64,000 nt of DNA from Isoetes taiwanensis (GCA_021234155.1 JAJEKV010000034.1:1116001-1180000); one strand, 5' to 3'. Numbered from the stretch's first letter, positions 11,774 to 22,158 are shown. The notes: generated from the letters alone by a model not told the origin. Numbers and translations: made by a program.

Positions 11774-13060
11774 CCTGGAAACCAGTAAGCTCATTTCAGT
11801 TGAGCATGCTGAGTCGTCTCTCTCAATTCAGAAGAAGCTCAAAATATTTATCATGTCCAGGCTCCTCCAGCAGATCTTCCTCTGTCTTCTTAACCTGAGT
11901 AGGCAGATCCTTGGGCGAGTTGACCCTTGATCAGGACCAGGCTGTGGCAGCTTTACTGGATCTATATCTGGCCCCTTGCAACAGGATCCATCGAGTGGAT
12001 ATTTTTCCTGTAAATGACGCTCCTCGTGACGTTGTTGATGTTGCTGCTGTCATGAAGCAACCCTTACCTGATGACACTCAGCAGCCTCTCTTTTTCATGA
12101 CACAGAGTGCTGCACCACCTGTGATGTTCTAATCTCCTGCTCATGTTGTCAAGGACACAGAAGTAGTCCCGCAAATTCAAACTCCAGAAGTGGAAGTCGT
12201 GGATCTTGGCAATAATCAACCTGTCAAGTTGGCTGCAAATATTTCACCCAACTATAAAGCTCGTGCTATCACCCTCTTCAAGAAGTTTAAGCACATTTTT
12301 GCGTGGAGCTACAAAGACTTACGGGGTATCAAGAAAGAATTGGAGGAACTGACCATTTCCACCAAACCTGATGCACGTCCAATCTAGCAATGACAGTACA
12401 AGCTCAACCCCAACTATCGTGACCGTGTCAAAGCCGAAATAGACAAACTTCTTGCAGCTTGCTTGATTTATGACGTCAAACACTCAGAGTAGATGAGCCC
12501 AATTGTAATTGCTCTCAAGCACAATGGAAAATACGCATTTGCATGGACTACAGGAAATTAAATCAGGCCACGGAACGGGATCATTTCCCACTACCTGTCA
12601 CAGACCAAGTTCTTGAAGAGGTAGCCGGCCATGAAATGTACTCCTTCATGGATGGTTTTTCGCGGTACAATCAAATCTCTATTAGGGCTGAGGATCAATT
12701 GAAAACCACTTTCACCACGCCATGGAGCACTCTTGCCTACAAAGGGGTACCTTTTGGATTATCAAATTTCCCATCTACTTTTCAACGTATCATGCTTTCT
12801 GTATTCCAAGATTATATGAAAGACAATGCCTTTCTACAAATTTTTCAGGACGAGTTTTCTGCATATAGCTCCATGGAAGAATAACTTGACAAATTAGAGC
12901 TTGTTTTTCAAAAATGTGATGCGTCTGGTATCAGTCTAAATCCAGAAAAATGTACCTTCTATGTCACCTCTGGTGTCCTTCTTGGTCATTTTGTCAGTAA
13001 AGAAGGCATCACCACGGATCCTGCCAAAGTCAGTTGTGTGCTGAAGGCTCATGCACCTTC
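11774..13060 (+). pseudogene. Tat-like Ty3/gypsy element C: pre-RT region and reverse transcriptase
   Basis: The 11911-12132 reading frame and the start of 12190-12387 are the linker before RT. The RT proper follows: ICMDYRKLNQAT (12535-12570), SFMDGFSRYNQI with the first catalytic Asp, and VPFGLSNFPSTFQRIM. The segment that should read F.DDF reads FQDEF near 12848, so the second Asp of the catalytic pair is Glu here. In-frame stops occur near 12385, 12489 and 12881. The 5' end of the element is replaced by LTR B at 11773. It is a dead polymerase domain, in line with RNase H and integrase downstream. Confidence 0.85.
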
Positions 13061-13687
13061 GAACATCAAAGAGACACGCTCCTTCTTGGGCGCAAAGCCA
13101 ATTACTATGCAACCTTCATTCCTGGACTCGCTGTCATTTCTGATCCCATTCATAAACGCACGGGTGACGAATCCTCTTGGGCTTGAAGTTCCCAGGCGGA
13201 TGCAGCATTTCAGAAGTTGAAGATCTTGCTAACTCAAGCTCCGGTACTTGTTCCACCTCAGTGGTACAAACCTTTTCATGTCCATGTCCATGTCGATGTC
13301 TCGGCTTTTGCTATTGGTGTTGTTCTTTCTCAAGAATATGACGCGTACACAGACAAACCTATTCGCTATGCTAGCAGGAAATTTAATCCAGCGGAGCGAA
13401 ATTCTTCAGCCACGGAAAGGGAAGCGCTTGGCCTTGTCTTCTGTGTCCAAAGATTCTGTCATTATTTGTTGGGTAGCAAAATCAAATTTTTCGTTGATCA
13501 TCAAGCTCTTCTTTATTTGATCAACAAGACCACGCCCACGGGTCGCATTGCCCATTGTGTCCTGCTCCTACAAGAATTTGCTCCTTTTGAGACCATTCAC
13601 AAGGCTGGTAAGTCTCATGTCGTGCCAGATTATCTTTCACGCATCCACACGGACGACTGTCCACGGGTGTTTTTGATGTCTTTCTAG
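13061..13687 (+). pseudogene. Element C RT connection and RNase H domain
   Basis: Positions 13061-13216 carry the degraded RT thumb/connection (ETRSFLG). Positions 13217-13687 are an open 156-codon RNase H domain. VDVSAFAIGVVLSQ carries the first catalytic Asp, ATEREALGLVF the Glu, FFVDHQALLYL the next Asp, and DYLSRI marks the family-typical end. RNase H removes the RNA template during reverse transcription. It stops at 13685 and the integrase resumes at 13702, so the polyprotein frame is broken. Confidence 0.88.
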
Positions 13688-13701
13688 ATGCACAACTATT
13701 C

Positions 13702-14276
13702 TTGGTCACCGCCATGCCCCACTGGTTTCATGACTATCAGCAGTATCTCCTCTCTGGTGCATTTCCGTCTGAAGACCCCACACTCTCTCCTGAGAAGCTC
13801 CAGTCATGCCGTCAACAGTTCCTCCGTGAGGTCCGTGACTATACCATGGTTGCGGGCCATCTCTATAAACGTGGCAAGGACATGGTTTTGCGTCGGTGTG
13901 TTCTTCCTCATGAAGTATCAGAGATTGTTCGTCAAGCTCATGAAGGCCTTGGTGGAGGACATTTCAATAATGATACCACGACCCGCAAGATTCTTCTTGC
14001 AGCCTATTTTTGGCCCACGCTCTTCAAGGATGCCTACGCTCAAGCACGCAACTGTGACGTCTGTCAGCATGTGGGTCGACCCACGGCCCGTGACACTCTC
14101 CCATTAACCCCAGTTGCCACCCCGTTACCCTTCAGCAAATGGGGAATGGATTTTATTGGGCCAATGGATCCACCCGCGCGCCTGTGCCTGCTACATATTG
14201 GTTCTCACTGATTATGCCACCAAGTGGGCGGAGGTCTGGGCACTGCCTGATAATACTGCTGCCAGTACGACTAAGG
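13702..14276 (+). pseudogene. Element C integrase, HHCC domain and start of core
   Basis: A zinc-binding HHCC module is visible (QAHEGLGGGHF ... CDVCQHVG). The core begins WGMDFIGPMDPP with the first catalytic Asp. A frameshift near 14190 moves the reading into TDYATKWAEVWALPDNTAA. At 14276 the gene is interrupted by an 813-bp insertion. The rest of the core resumes at 15090. Confidence 0.88.
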
Positions 14277-15089
14277 CATGGAAAAAATTAGTGGCTATTA
14301 ATAGCCAAATGACGATTTTTTAGGGGAGCTAGACAATTTTTGCGACGAATTTTATGAAGTGAGATTTCTTCGAAAAAAATTAAAAATAGCCATAGTTAAA
14401 ACAAGTACTCCATTATTTTTTAGAATTAGCCAAGCTATTTTTCCCTTTACCTTAAAGAAAAAGGGATTCGCCTTTCTTTATATTACATTATTTATATATT
14501 AAATCATTATTAGCCAAAAAAAAAATGAATTCTTATTATAGACTTTTACATATCTCCACCTACCATCATCAGTGATAGTAGTTTTTCAAAACTATGAATT
14601 TCTATTACATATAGGGTATATGCATCTTCAAAAAGGTATTGTAAGAGCCGATATCCTTCTAGATGCCCGAGTTGGTTGCATAATATCTTCCTTCAAGGGT
14701 TAGAGATAAGTGCAATTTGATCACCATATCCAGAACGTATCATTGCATTGAATGTAGCTCAGACTATGGATGTTATAAGCTATGTTGTGAGCTTCTGTTA
14801 AAAGTTTTTTAATATTATTGTATGTTCCTTGATTGTTGATTATTATTTGTAATTGTAGTACAATATATTTAAAGCTACAGAATTTAATTTAAATTTTTTG
14901 CTTTTTTCCAGTTAGAAAAAATAGCCAAGTGAAAGTTTATAACACACAATTCAAAAGTTTCGCCAAGTCCAAATACATATAAATGTAATAATAATAATAA
15001 TTTTAGCCATTTTCTATAAAATTTTTGAAAAATAGCCAAACCATTTTCTATGAAAAAATATATAGTATGCTTAATTTTTTCCCTGGGTT
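14277..15089 (+). mobile_element. 813-bp AT-rich non-autonomous insertion in integrase
   Basis: It interrupts the integrase core of element C. AAGG is present on both sides (14273-14276 and 15090-15093; possibly TAAGG, with one mismatch upstream allowed). The ends are inversely related: GGAAAAAATTA near the left, TAATTTTTTCC near the right. There is no ORF. Much of it is shared with the fragment at 8720-9330, so it is a dispersed family. The superfamily is not recognisable; a MITE is the simplest reading. Confidence 0.75.
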
Positions 15090-15838
15090 AAGGTCCTCTA
15101 CACACATGTAATCATGCGTTTTGGCTGTCCCATAGAACTTGTTAGTGATTGTGGTGTTCATTTTGTAAACCAGACCATCAAGGAATTGACGAATTATTTA
15201 CACATTCATCACAGAAAGAGCACTCCCTATTATCCACAAGGGAATGGCCTTGCCGAAAGCAAATAAGACTCTTATTACCATCTTGAAGAAAATTTGTGAT
15301 GCTTCTCGCACTGACTGGCAGGAAAAACTACCTATTGTTCTGTGGGCTTATAATACCAGTTTCAAAATTGATACTGGGCACACACCATTCAAATTGGTTT
15401 ATGGCCAGGAGGCTCTCATGCCTTTTGAGTATGTTCTCTTTCTGTTTTCAACTGGTTACGGTGCATGATCCACCTGCTGCACTTCAAGAACGAGTCTATC
15501 AATTACAACAGTTGGATGAGCTTCACAGAGACGCACATCTTCACGTTCTTACTGGGCAACAACTAAGGAAATGATGGCATGACAAGAACATCAAAGCAAA
15601 GACATTCAAGGAAGGAGATTTAGTTCTTCCTTACGATTCCCGATAAGAAAACTTTCTAGGGAAATTGAAGTTTCGCTGGCTTGGTCCTTATCAGATTATT
15701 AAAGTGGTGCAACACAGTGTGTTTCAGCTCGCCGAATTGGATGGCACTCCAATACCCACTCTGATTAATGGCTTTCGCCTTAAAATTTTTCATACAAGCA
15801 CAACCAACGACCATTCAGACACACAAACACAAGAGTGA
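15090..15838 (+). pseudogene. Element C integrase, end of core and C-terminus
   Basis: ELVSDCGVHFVNQTIKEL holds the second catalytic Asp, and STPYYPQGNGLAE the catalytic Glu. A frameshift falls close to 15243, and there are others near 15440 and 15570. The C-terminal part (KLKFRWLGPYQI, VFQLAELDGTP) ends near 15838 without a chromodomain. That lack, and the extra ORFs downstream, fit the Tat group rather than the chromoviruses. Confidence 0.88.
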
Positions 15839-15955
15839 GTAGCAACATATTTTATATTATATAAAAGCGGCATCAAAAACAAAATTGGGCATCGCCCATA
15901 CTTAATTGCTATGGGCTTAGCCATATGTACAAAATCCTAAGTTAAAAAAGCCCGG

Positions 15956-16195
15956 CTACTCCAGATTCGGAGCAGCACAGATGCGCAGGATGAGGTAGAG
16001 GCACTGCTCCGGGTCCCAGCACAGGTGCAACACCACGTCCTGCGGGTTGGTCAGGGGATCCGAATTATCGGCTGATCTAGCCAGCCACCTGTCCATAGGG
16101 ATCCCGCGGTTTCGCAGCTTCCAGATGTCGAAGCTGTTCATCTGGCAAGTTATCCACTCATTGCAATTCTTCGCCATGATGTTGGGCATATCCAT
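15956..16195 (-). CDS. Antisense small ORF of element C (conserved with copy D)
   Basis: An open frame of 79 codons runs against pol and converges on it, with its stop about 120 bp from the pol end. It has a clear counterpart at 62634-62900 in copy D, in the same relative place. Both share the spaced motif EWITC.M...D.W..NRG..MD.W, then DP.TN...VVLHL.WD.EQ.LY..LRI..APN.E. I chose the Met at 16195 because it lies 40 bp downstream of the conserved TATA box; the open frame itself reaches 16276. No known domain is recognised. Antisense ORFs are known in some plant Tat-lineage elements (for example Grande and Retand); whether this one is related to those is untested. Confidence 0.7.
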   Translation of the reverse strand: MDMPNIMAKNCNEWITCQMNSFDIWKLRNRGIPMDRWLARSADNSDPLTNPQDVVLHLCWDPEQCLYLILRICAAPNLE

Positions 16196-16234
16196 CGCAG
16201 CAAACTGGTGTTCTCCTCTCGCAACTTTGCTCGT

Positions 16235-16243
16235 CTTATATAG
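16235..16243 (-). promoter_or_regulatory. TATA box of the antisense ORF, element C
   Basis: On the - strand GGACTATATAAGACGA lies 40 bp upstream of the antisense ORF Met. The second copy has GGCTATATAAGATGA at the equivalent position (62596-62604). Conservation in both copies supports an antisense promoter. Confidence 0.65.
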
Positions 16244-16633
16244 TCCTACCGCCTGAAGGCTGCTATCGTGGCCCAATCACATTACTACTAATGTGTCAGC
16301 ATGCAAGGCACATTCAAATCCAAGATTCTGCTAATCAGTCGCAAATCTCGTCATGGTACAAACCCTATGCACTGCTGCCACCATTTTTAAAGACGTTCGA
16401 CTCTCGAGTTGCCCCTCTTAATTATTTCTCCTTAATACCACGATGGTCCACCATCATTACTCGTACCTCCTCACGACGTCCCATCCCACCGTTCACTCCA
16501 GTTCATCTTCACCCTTCATTTACTCTTAGTTGCGGATTGGGACTTAACCAAAAATTTTGCATTCGGGAAGCTTTCATCATCTCTGATGCCATCTGACACA
16601 ACCAACGGTTTAGATTCTACTTTTCATGCTGCC

Positions 16634-16640
16634 TATAAAA
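16634..16640 (+). promoter_or_regulatory. TATA-like motif before the 3' ORF of element C
   Basis: CCTATAAAAACC lies 84 bp upstream of the conserved Met at 16724. I could not find an equivalent box in copy D, so this is weak. Confidence 0.3.
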
Positions 16641-16723
16641 ACCTTCTTGAACAGACGCGCGCCCTAAACGTTTTTGCAATTCTTTTACTCTCTGTCTTCT
16701 GCCTTCATAACTTTTCCTTGTCG

Positions 16724-18189
16724 ATGGCCGCCTCTCCAAAGCTTCCAACTCTCCAAGCCACCGCACCCATAGATTCTGTGCTTTTTGAGTCTGTTATTTT
16801 CTCCACTGCAACTGTTCGAGCTGAAAGGACAGGGTTGTTTGAGTTCTCCAAACAGGAACTCCCTGTCCCTAATCCTCCACAACTTCGGCGGTTCGTTGCT
16901 CATCTCGTCAAGACAGATTCGGGCTATCAAACGGTGGTGGATCAAAATTGTATCAATCTCCATCAGAATCTTTTGGCTCAGGTATTTCAAATACTTACAA
17001 CAACTCCTCCTTTAAATTGGGCTGCTTTACAGAATTTTGATGTCACAATCTATGGCCAAACACCATATGCGGCCACTACTCACAAGCTCACAACATTGCC
17101 AAACCCCATGAAGCCTTCGTGAAGTTTTTGTGGAGAAAGTTTTATGGTTATTCCATCAACACCCACATAAACAAATATTTCTTTCATACTGTCATTGCTG
17201 CCATTTACTCCACCAGTTCTGTCGACTAATCCCAAATTATGTTACAGCGTCTGCTAATTGAAGTGGATCGTATCAGACAGTCTCCAGGTTCTGGCCTTGA
17301 ATATGCTATGGGAGCCCATTTTCAAGTCATCATCAATCATTGCCTTCCAGAGCCCAGTCGTTTGACCCCCACGAATATTGAAGCCCCCTCTGCGGCCTCC
17401 AGTCATCAGCATACCGTCATTTCCGCTATCCGGGAACTCCAAGAAGAAAATTCCCGCCCCCACCCTGATGCACAACCCTCACCATGCCCTCAGGAACCAT
17501 GCCGTCGTCTTATCATCAATGTCCCTTCTTTCTTGTCTACACAAGTTGAAAATTCCCGCTCCCAACAAGTCTCTTAAAGCATTGCATCTCTATACATCCT
17601 TCAGAGCGCCCCCACGCCGTCAATATCCCACATCTGATTGGCGTTTCCCATTTTGGACCACGGTTCTGCTGGTCACACAGATTGGACTCTTGCTCACTTC
17701 TCTACAGACCTCCGATGGTATCCACATTTTGTACGCTGCTCTGTCTGGCAAGAGGACAAAACATTGGAGCACACTCGCAATTGGATTTATATCCCTAATG
17801 AACGAGGTTGGCAGATGCCCGCTCAAGCCATATGGGGTCTCACCCAGTTTTTGGAGCATGCTGCTACATCTCCTGATCCATCCGTTCATCGTCAAGCTGG
17901 CTTCTGTGCCGCTTTGAAATGTCTCCTCCAGTGTTCCCTTGCACGGAAGCATCCAATCTATTATTGCAATCCGAATGCCAGTGCAGGTGCCTTTGGCCTT
18001 CAGACATGCCTTCTCATCGAGTGCCAATATGTTCCCATGGAAGTCCACCGTGCCCTTGAAGACATCGTGCGGTCAGGGTTTCTCATTGACGCGTCACCTT
18101 CAATTGGCCGCAACACTTCTGATGCGCTCAAGGACTGGCAAGAGCTTATCACGAAATATCATACGGGGCCGCGCCCTCATAGTCGTTAA
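16724..18189 (+). pseudogene. Extra sense 3' ORF of element C (between pol and 3' LTR)
   Basis: The start is set by a conserved N-terminus: MAASPKLPTLQA here and MAAPKFPTLQA in copy D (62093, -). Three blocks follow: LRRFVAHL...GYQTVVD (about 16885-16940); FVKFLWRKFYGYSI with VDRIRQ (17120-17280); and WIYIPNE...FCAALKCLL...CNPNA...ALEDIVRSGFLID (17790-18100). Copy D matches all three. Frameshifts and a stop near 17227 break it. Position resembles that of env-like ORFs, but no envelope feature is seen. The first block weakly recalls the Pfam 'putative plant transposon protein' family (Transposase_32); I could not test this. A hydrophobic stretch encoded at 16658-16720 lies upstream of the chosen Met. 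Confidence 0.6.
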
Positions 18190-18238
18190 GATGATTTCCA
18201 GCAGGTTCCTGACTTCCGCCACCTGAGATTGTTCTTGC

Positions 18239-18350
18239 TTTTCTCTCCACTGAGTGTCATTTGATGGGGGGGAGTGTTAATCTTGTACGTCCAGTTTTCT
18301 CTCCACTGAGTGTCATTTGGTGGGGGGGAGTGTTAGTCCTGTACGTCCAG
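18239..18350 (+). repeat. Tandem duplication of the PPT/LTR junction
   Basis: A 56-bp unit (CTCTCCACTGAGTGTCATTT, G-run, AGTGTTA.TC.TGTACGTCCAG) occurs twice, at 18239-18294 and 18295-18350. Each unit contains the polypurine tract and the first ~20 bp of the LTR. Only the second continues into the full LTR at 18331. Confidence 0.85.
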
Positions 18351-18619
18351 GTACAGCTGAAGACCATGGAGCAGGGCAGGAATAAGGCACGCACCAGGTC
18401 AAGCGTCAGGTAGTAGACCCATGCCACTGCCAAAACCCACAGAGAGGACCATGCCCTAGTCAAAGAAGAGACCCAGAACGGACAAATGACGGCCTCCGTG
18501 CACAGCGAGATTCCAGGCACATAACGAAGGCGCTGCCAGATTCCCCAAAAATCAGGTGTTGATCTGGAAGTTGGTAACTGAGACCTGCCATATACCTATT
18601 TTGGGCCCAAGGCCATTGT

Positions 18620-18630
18620 ACTATATATAT
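18620..18630 (+). promoter_or_regulatory. LTR TATA box of element C
   Basis: ACTATATATAT is conserved in the second LTR (58818-58829 on the - strand, TACTATATATATGAG). It is the likely core promoter. A hAT MITE has inserted 10 bp downstream. Confidence 0.7.
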
Positions 18631-18640
18631 GAGTAGAGAT

Positions 18641-18835
18641 CAGTGTTGGGCAAAGTTTTTATACCCAATCGGAAATTTTCCTACTCTTTTATCAAATAGC
18701 CGGATATTCTCAGTTCCCAATCGGAAATTTGTATAAAACTCTACCGGAATTTTTCCTGCAATGCGCTAACTCAACCGGAAATTCTTAGTTTCAACTGGAA
18801 CAAACCTTCTCTATCCCGGAATTTGCCCAACAGTG
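18641..18835 (+). mobile_element. 195-bp hAT-type MITE
   Basis: Terminal inverted repeats are CAGTGTTGGGCAAA at the left and, on the reverse strand, CACTGTTGGGCAAA at the right. The insertion is flanked by a perfect 8-bp duplication, GTAGAGAT (18633-18640 and 18836-18843). TIR type and 8-bp duplication are those of hAT elements. The inside is made of diverged CGGAAATTT-type subrepeats and has no coding capacity. Confidence 0.92.
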
Positions 18836-19410
18836 GTAGAGATAGTTCTCAAATTTTAGATGAGATTTTGGCCTTGTCTTGATTGTTTTCCTCTCGGTTG
18901 ACAAGAGTTCATGTACTCAAGTTGATATCAAGAAAGTATTATTTCCGCTTACTGTTTTGTCTTGCTCTCTCACTTTCTTTCTCTCTTTTTTTCCTTTGCA
19001 AAATCCCCCGTGACACACAGCAAGGATTCTCCTGTTTGATCCAAGGGTCCTCATAGAGGGCTATCTTGCAGGAAATCCCAAACCCAGACCCTAAACACCC
19101 TGCAACAGCAGTCTATGGGTGCATTCCCATTAAACCGAATTACAGTAATTACCTTGCCATGTGGCGATCCCAAATCCGAAATCGACCATTCCCATTAATT
19201 TAAGCGAACCCATTTTGGCTTACGTGGCAAAGGTGAACTCCTTTTTCTCGGAAGTTTGTTGCCACTTCCGAAAGACCGAATTTTCATCTGGCTTTGTCCT
19301 TTTGTGAAAATCTAACCGGCATTTAGAAACCTTACTGGCTAGATTGAACTCCTCTTTTCCACTTATGTGGAGTAACATAACTTGGCGCCATTTTTGGAGT
19401 ATATATACAA

Positions 19411-19733
19411 GGGTAAAAGCATGCTACGGTGTACCACTTTTGGAACCCTCAAAAGTACCTACACTGGGTACTTTTAAAACTGGTACTTTCTGTTTTTTCT
19501 TTCCATTAAAATCAATCGAAATTTTTTGAATTGAGGGTCAATAACATGTCAATCTATAGTACTAGAGGATAACAATACTACTAATGACTAAAATAAATGA
19601 ATTAACTTTCAAACTTATTGTTTATTGCGGCATTTTTGCAAGTTCCCAGTACCCAGTGCTGGGTACTTTTCTGGGTAGTTTTGTACTACCTAAATAGGTA
19701 CTTTAGATGGTACACCCTAGCATGCTTTCACCC
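19411..19733 (+). mobile_element. 323-bp MITE with 26-bp inverted termini
   Basis: The left end GGGTAAAAGCATGCTACGG... and the reverse complement of the right end GGGTGAAAGCATGCTAGGG... differ at 2 of 26 positions. ACAA flanks both sides and may be a 4-bp target duplication. The interior is rich in GGTAC/GTACC half-palindromes. The superfamily is uncertain. Confidence 0.85.
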
Positions 19734-20066
19734 ACAAAGGCCATCAAGACGTTTCTTATGCATTCAAGTTCTTTCTATTATAGTGAATTCGGTGATTTCA
19801 AGCATTCAGACAATGGGAGGAAACGACAGCAATTTCGCCCACAACACTGGATTTCGAATTTATGCACAACAGATTATCCAGGTCTGCATTTCCATTTCTG
19901 ATTCATTAATTTTCAATTCTCAAGTCTATTCTGTAAAACAAATATATGTGTAGCAGAACTCTTTTACAGGCCTCCTGAACAGTGAAGATTGTGTACAAGA
20001 AACACAAGAATTGGAAGAAATTTATAATTCCTGCACTAGTAATAGTAAAGGTGCTTCTAATGTAGA

Positions 20067-20924
20067 GAATTTTGCCCGACCTATGTGAGTACTCATTGGA
20101 CTGCTCATGAATTGATGATTCTTGAGGCTGCCAAGAAGGCAGATGAGGAGAAAAAAGTTTGGAGGATGTAGAGAGAAAATGAAGGATGGAGCGAGATTGA
20201 AGACTACTGTTGGAAACATGATGTTAGAAGATCTCATAAAGCTTGCTTGACAAAATGGGAGGGGCTGGCAGGAGACTTTAAGAAGATCAATGATTATGAG
20301 ACGGAAATTTCTAGTGGGCGAAATAGCTACTGGCAAATGTCTAGTGCGGAGCGCAAAGATTGCAATTTCCCTACTAACTTCTTCATGGATGTTTATGATG
20401 CAATGGACAGATGGTATGGAATCAGTTAATCCTGGTGGCCTTGTATCTGAATCTTCCATTCCAAGCTCTTTCACCACCCCATATTCAACACAGGTAATAC
20501 TTATTCTAGTCATTTTATTTATTCATGTTGCATTCATACTCTAAATTTTATTTAGTTAATCAATACAAGGAAATGACCCAGACATCACGCAAGATGAAGA
20601 TGATGTCAATGAGATCCCAAATACACCAGTGGATCCTGATGGTGGAAATATTGATGGTAATGATAATCCCTGGAGTATAGCAGCGGGAAGAAAAGGGGTA
20701 GAATGCCTCGTGGTGTAGATGGATAGATCAATTTGATGCAAAAAAGTGAAGAATCCAAGATGGAATGGCATGCAAGGCAAGAGAGTATACAGAAGGAGTT
20801 GCATGGAGAGACACTTGCCATTAAGAGGCAAGGCTTAGAGATTGCAGCTACAGCTGCAAATGCACTTCATGTAATGGCTAATAGATTCCTCCAACTTTGT
20901 CAAAATTCTTCCACTTTCAAGTGA
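20067..20924 (+). pseudogene. Harbinger Myb/SANT-like DNA-binding protein (ORF1)
   Basis: The first part (20067-20429) reads WTAHELMILEAAKKADEEK, then WSEIEDYCWKHDVRRSHKAC, LTKWEGLAGDFKKINDYE and SYWQMSSAERKDCNFP. This is the tri-helix Myb/SANT-like pattern of the Harbinger accessory protein, which binds element ends and carries the transposase to the nucleus. An in-frame stop interrupts it near 20170. A possible donor (ACACAG-GTAATA, about 20493) is followed by an acidic segment from about 20566 and a coiled C-terminal part at 20733-20924 (KEL.GETLAIKRQGLEIAA) in another frame. Confidence 0.75.
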
Positions 20925-21169
20925 TGTGCGTGTCCTCTTTCTAGCTTTGTGTTTTTGAATTTTGCTTTCTACATTATTTCTCTAATTTTGTTGTTGGGTC
21001 TGTGCAGGAAATGATAAAGAGCTTGGCCTTTTTTAAACTAGCATGATGCATGGATTTAATTTCTATTCTGTAACTTTCTAAAATTCTAGTTTGATCTTAT
21101 AAAGATAACAAAGTTTGTGCATTGCCATACTTTTGTGAGTGAACTCGTCTACTTATTGTAAGGCTATGC

Positions 21170-21680
21170 ATTTTTATTGTAGTACGTGTGTACTCATTGT
21201 AAGACTTATGGTAAAAGCTATGCATGTAACTTTCAAAAGGTTATATCAATGGGTTTTCATTTGCAGTCACCTGGCAAAGACTCTGCAACAGAATTGTGTG
21301 GAACCATCAATATCAACATGTTCACTTACAATCTGCAACAGAATTGTGTGGAACCATCAATTTCAACATGTTCACTTACAATCACTGTAAAAATATCTCA
21401 GAAATTAGGCCTTTTGATTGTAGTACCTGTCTACTCATTGTAAGGCTCGTTGCAAAAGCGTGGCTAAGACTAAGCATCAAAATCATGTGGACCCATCAAT
21501 ATCAACAAGTTTTCACTTGCACTGTAACCCAATATTTCAGACATTACTATATGTAAGGCCTTTTTATGATAGTACCTACGTACTCATTGTAAGGGCTATG
21601 CATGTAAATTCTAAAAAGCTATTATCAATAAGTTGTCATTTGCAAGCACGTGTAAAATGGACCCATCACTTTCTTTGAAC
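21170..21680 (+). repeat. Tandem repeats downstream of the Harbinger Myb ORF
   Basis: A 50-bp unit beginning TCTGCAACAGAATTGTGTGG is repeated twice, nearly perfectly, at 21282-21383. A looser repeat around GTACTCATTGTAAG recurs at about 21190, 21431 and 21579. No ORF there is credible. Confidence 0.75.
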
Positions 21681-22158
21681 CTTTTATGGAAGAGGAACAT
21701 TATTAACAGGAATTTTTGTGTGCATAAATTTCATTTATAAAATGAATGTACATTCAACCACTTATTTTATCTACCTAACTAATGCAATATTAGAAAATGC
21801 CTTGCAATCAATGGGGAAACTTTATTTAACATGAAAACCATTTAAACATATCATGAAACTTTGTACAAGAAGTCAGGAAACTTTCTAACTTGAATTTCAT
21901 TGCACCACTGTAAAATATAACAGAGAACATTATACAATTCTAACATAAATTTTATAGCACCACTGTAACCCAATACTTCAGAATTACATAAGAGCAAGCT
22001 TTTAACTAAATATTTCAGAAATCACATAATAACAAGCTTTTAACACACTATTTCAATAATAGCCAGCTTTTAGAAACAAATCCTCTACAATTCCATAATG
22101 AATGTAGTTGCACAACTGGCATTGTTCATCGATTTGACCACAAATGGTCACATATGAC

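Larger units (their letters stand above)
18331..19097 (+). mobile_element. 3' LTR of element C (767 bp including a MITE)
   Basis: It starts TGTTAGTCCTG after a GGTGGGGGGGAG polypurine tract (18319-18330) and ends CCCTAAACA. It matches the LTR at 58553-59139 on the opposite strand. Without the MITE and its duplicated target site it is about 564 bp, close to the 587 bp of the other copy. A TATA box is at 18620-18630. Confidence 0.88.

Noticed and set aside
16586-18189. Envelope gene of an endogenous retrovirus-like element
   Set aside because: Position fits, but after the conserved start there is no signal peptide, cleavage site or membrane anchor pattern; the hydrophobic stretch lies upstream of the conserved Met.
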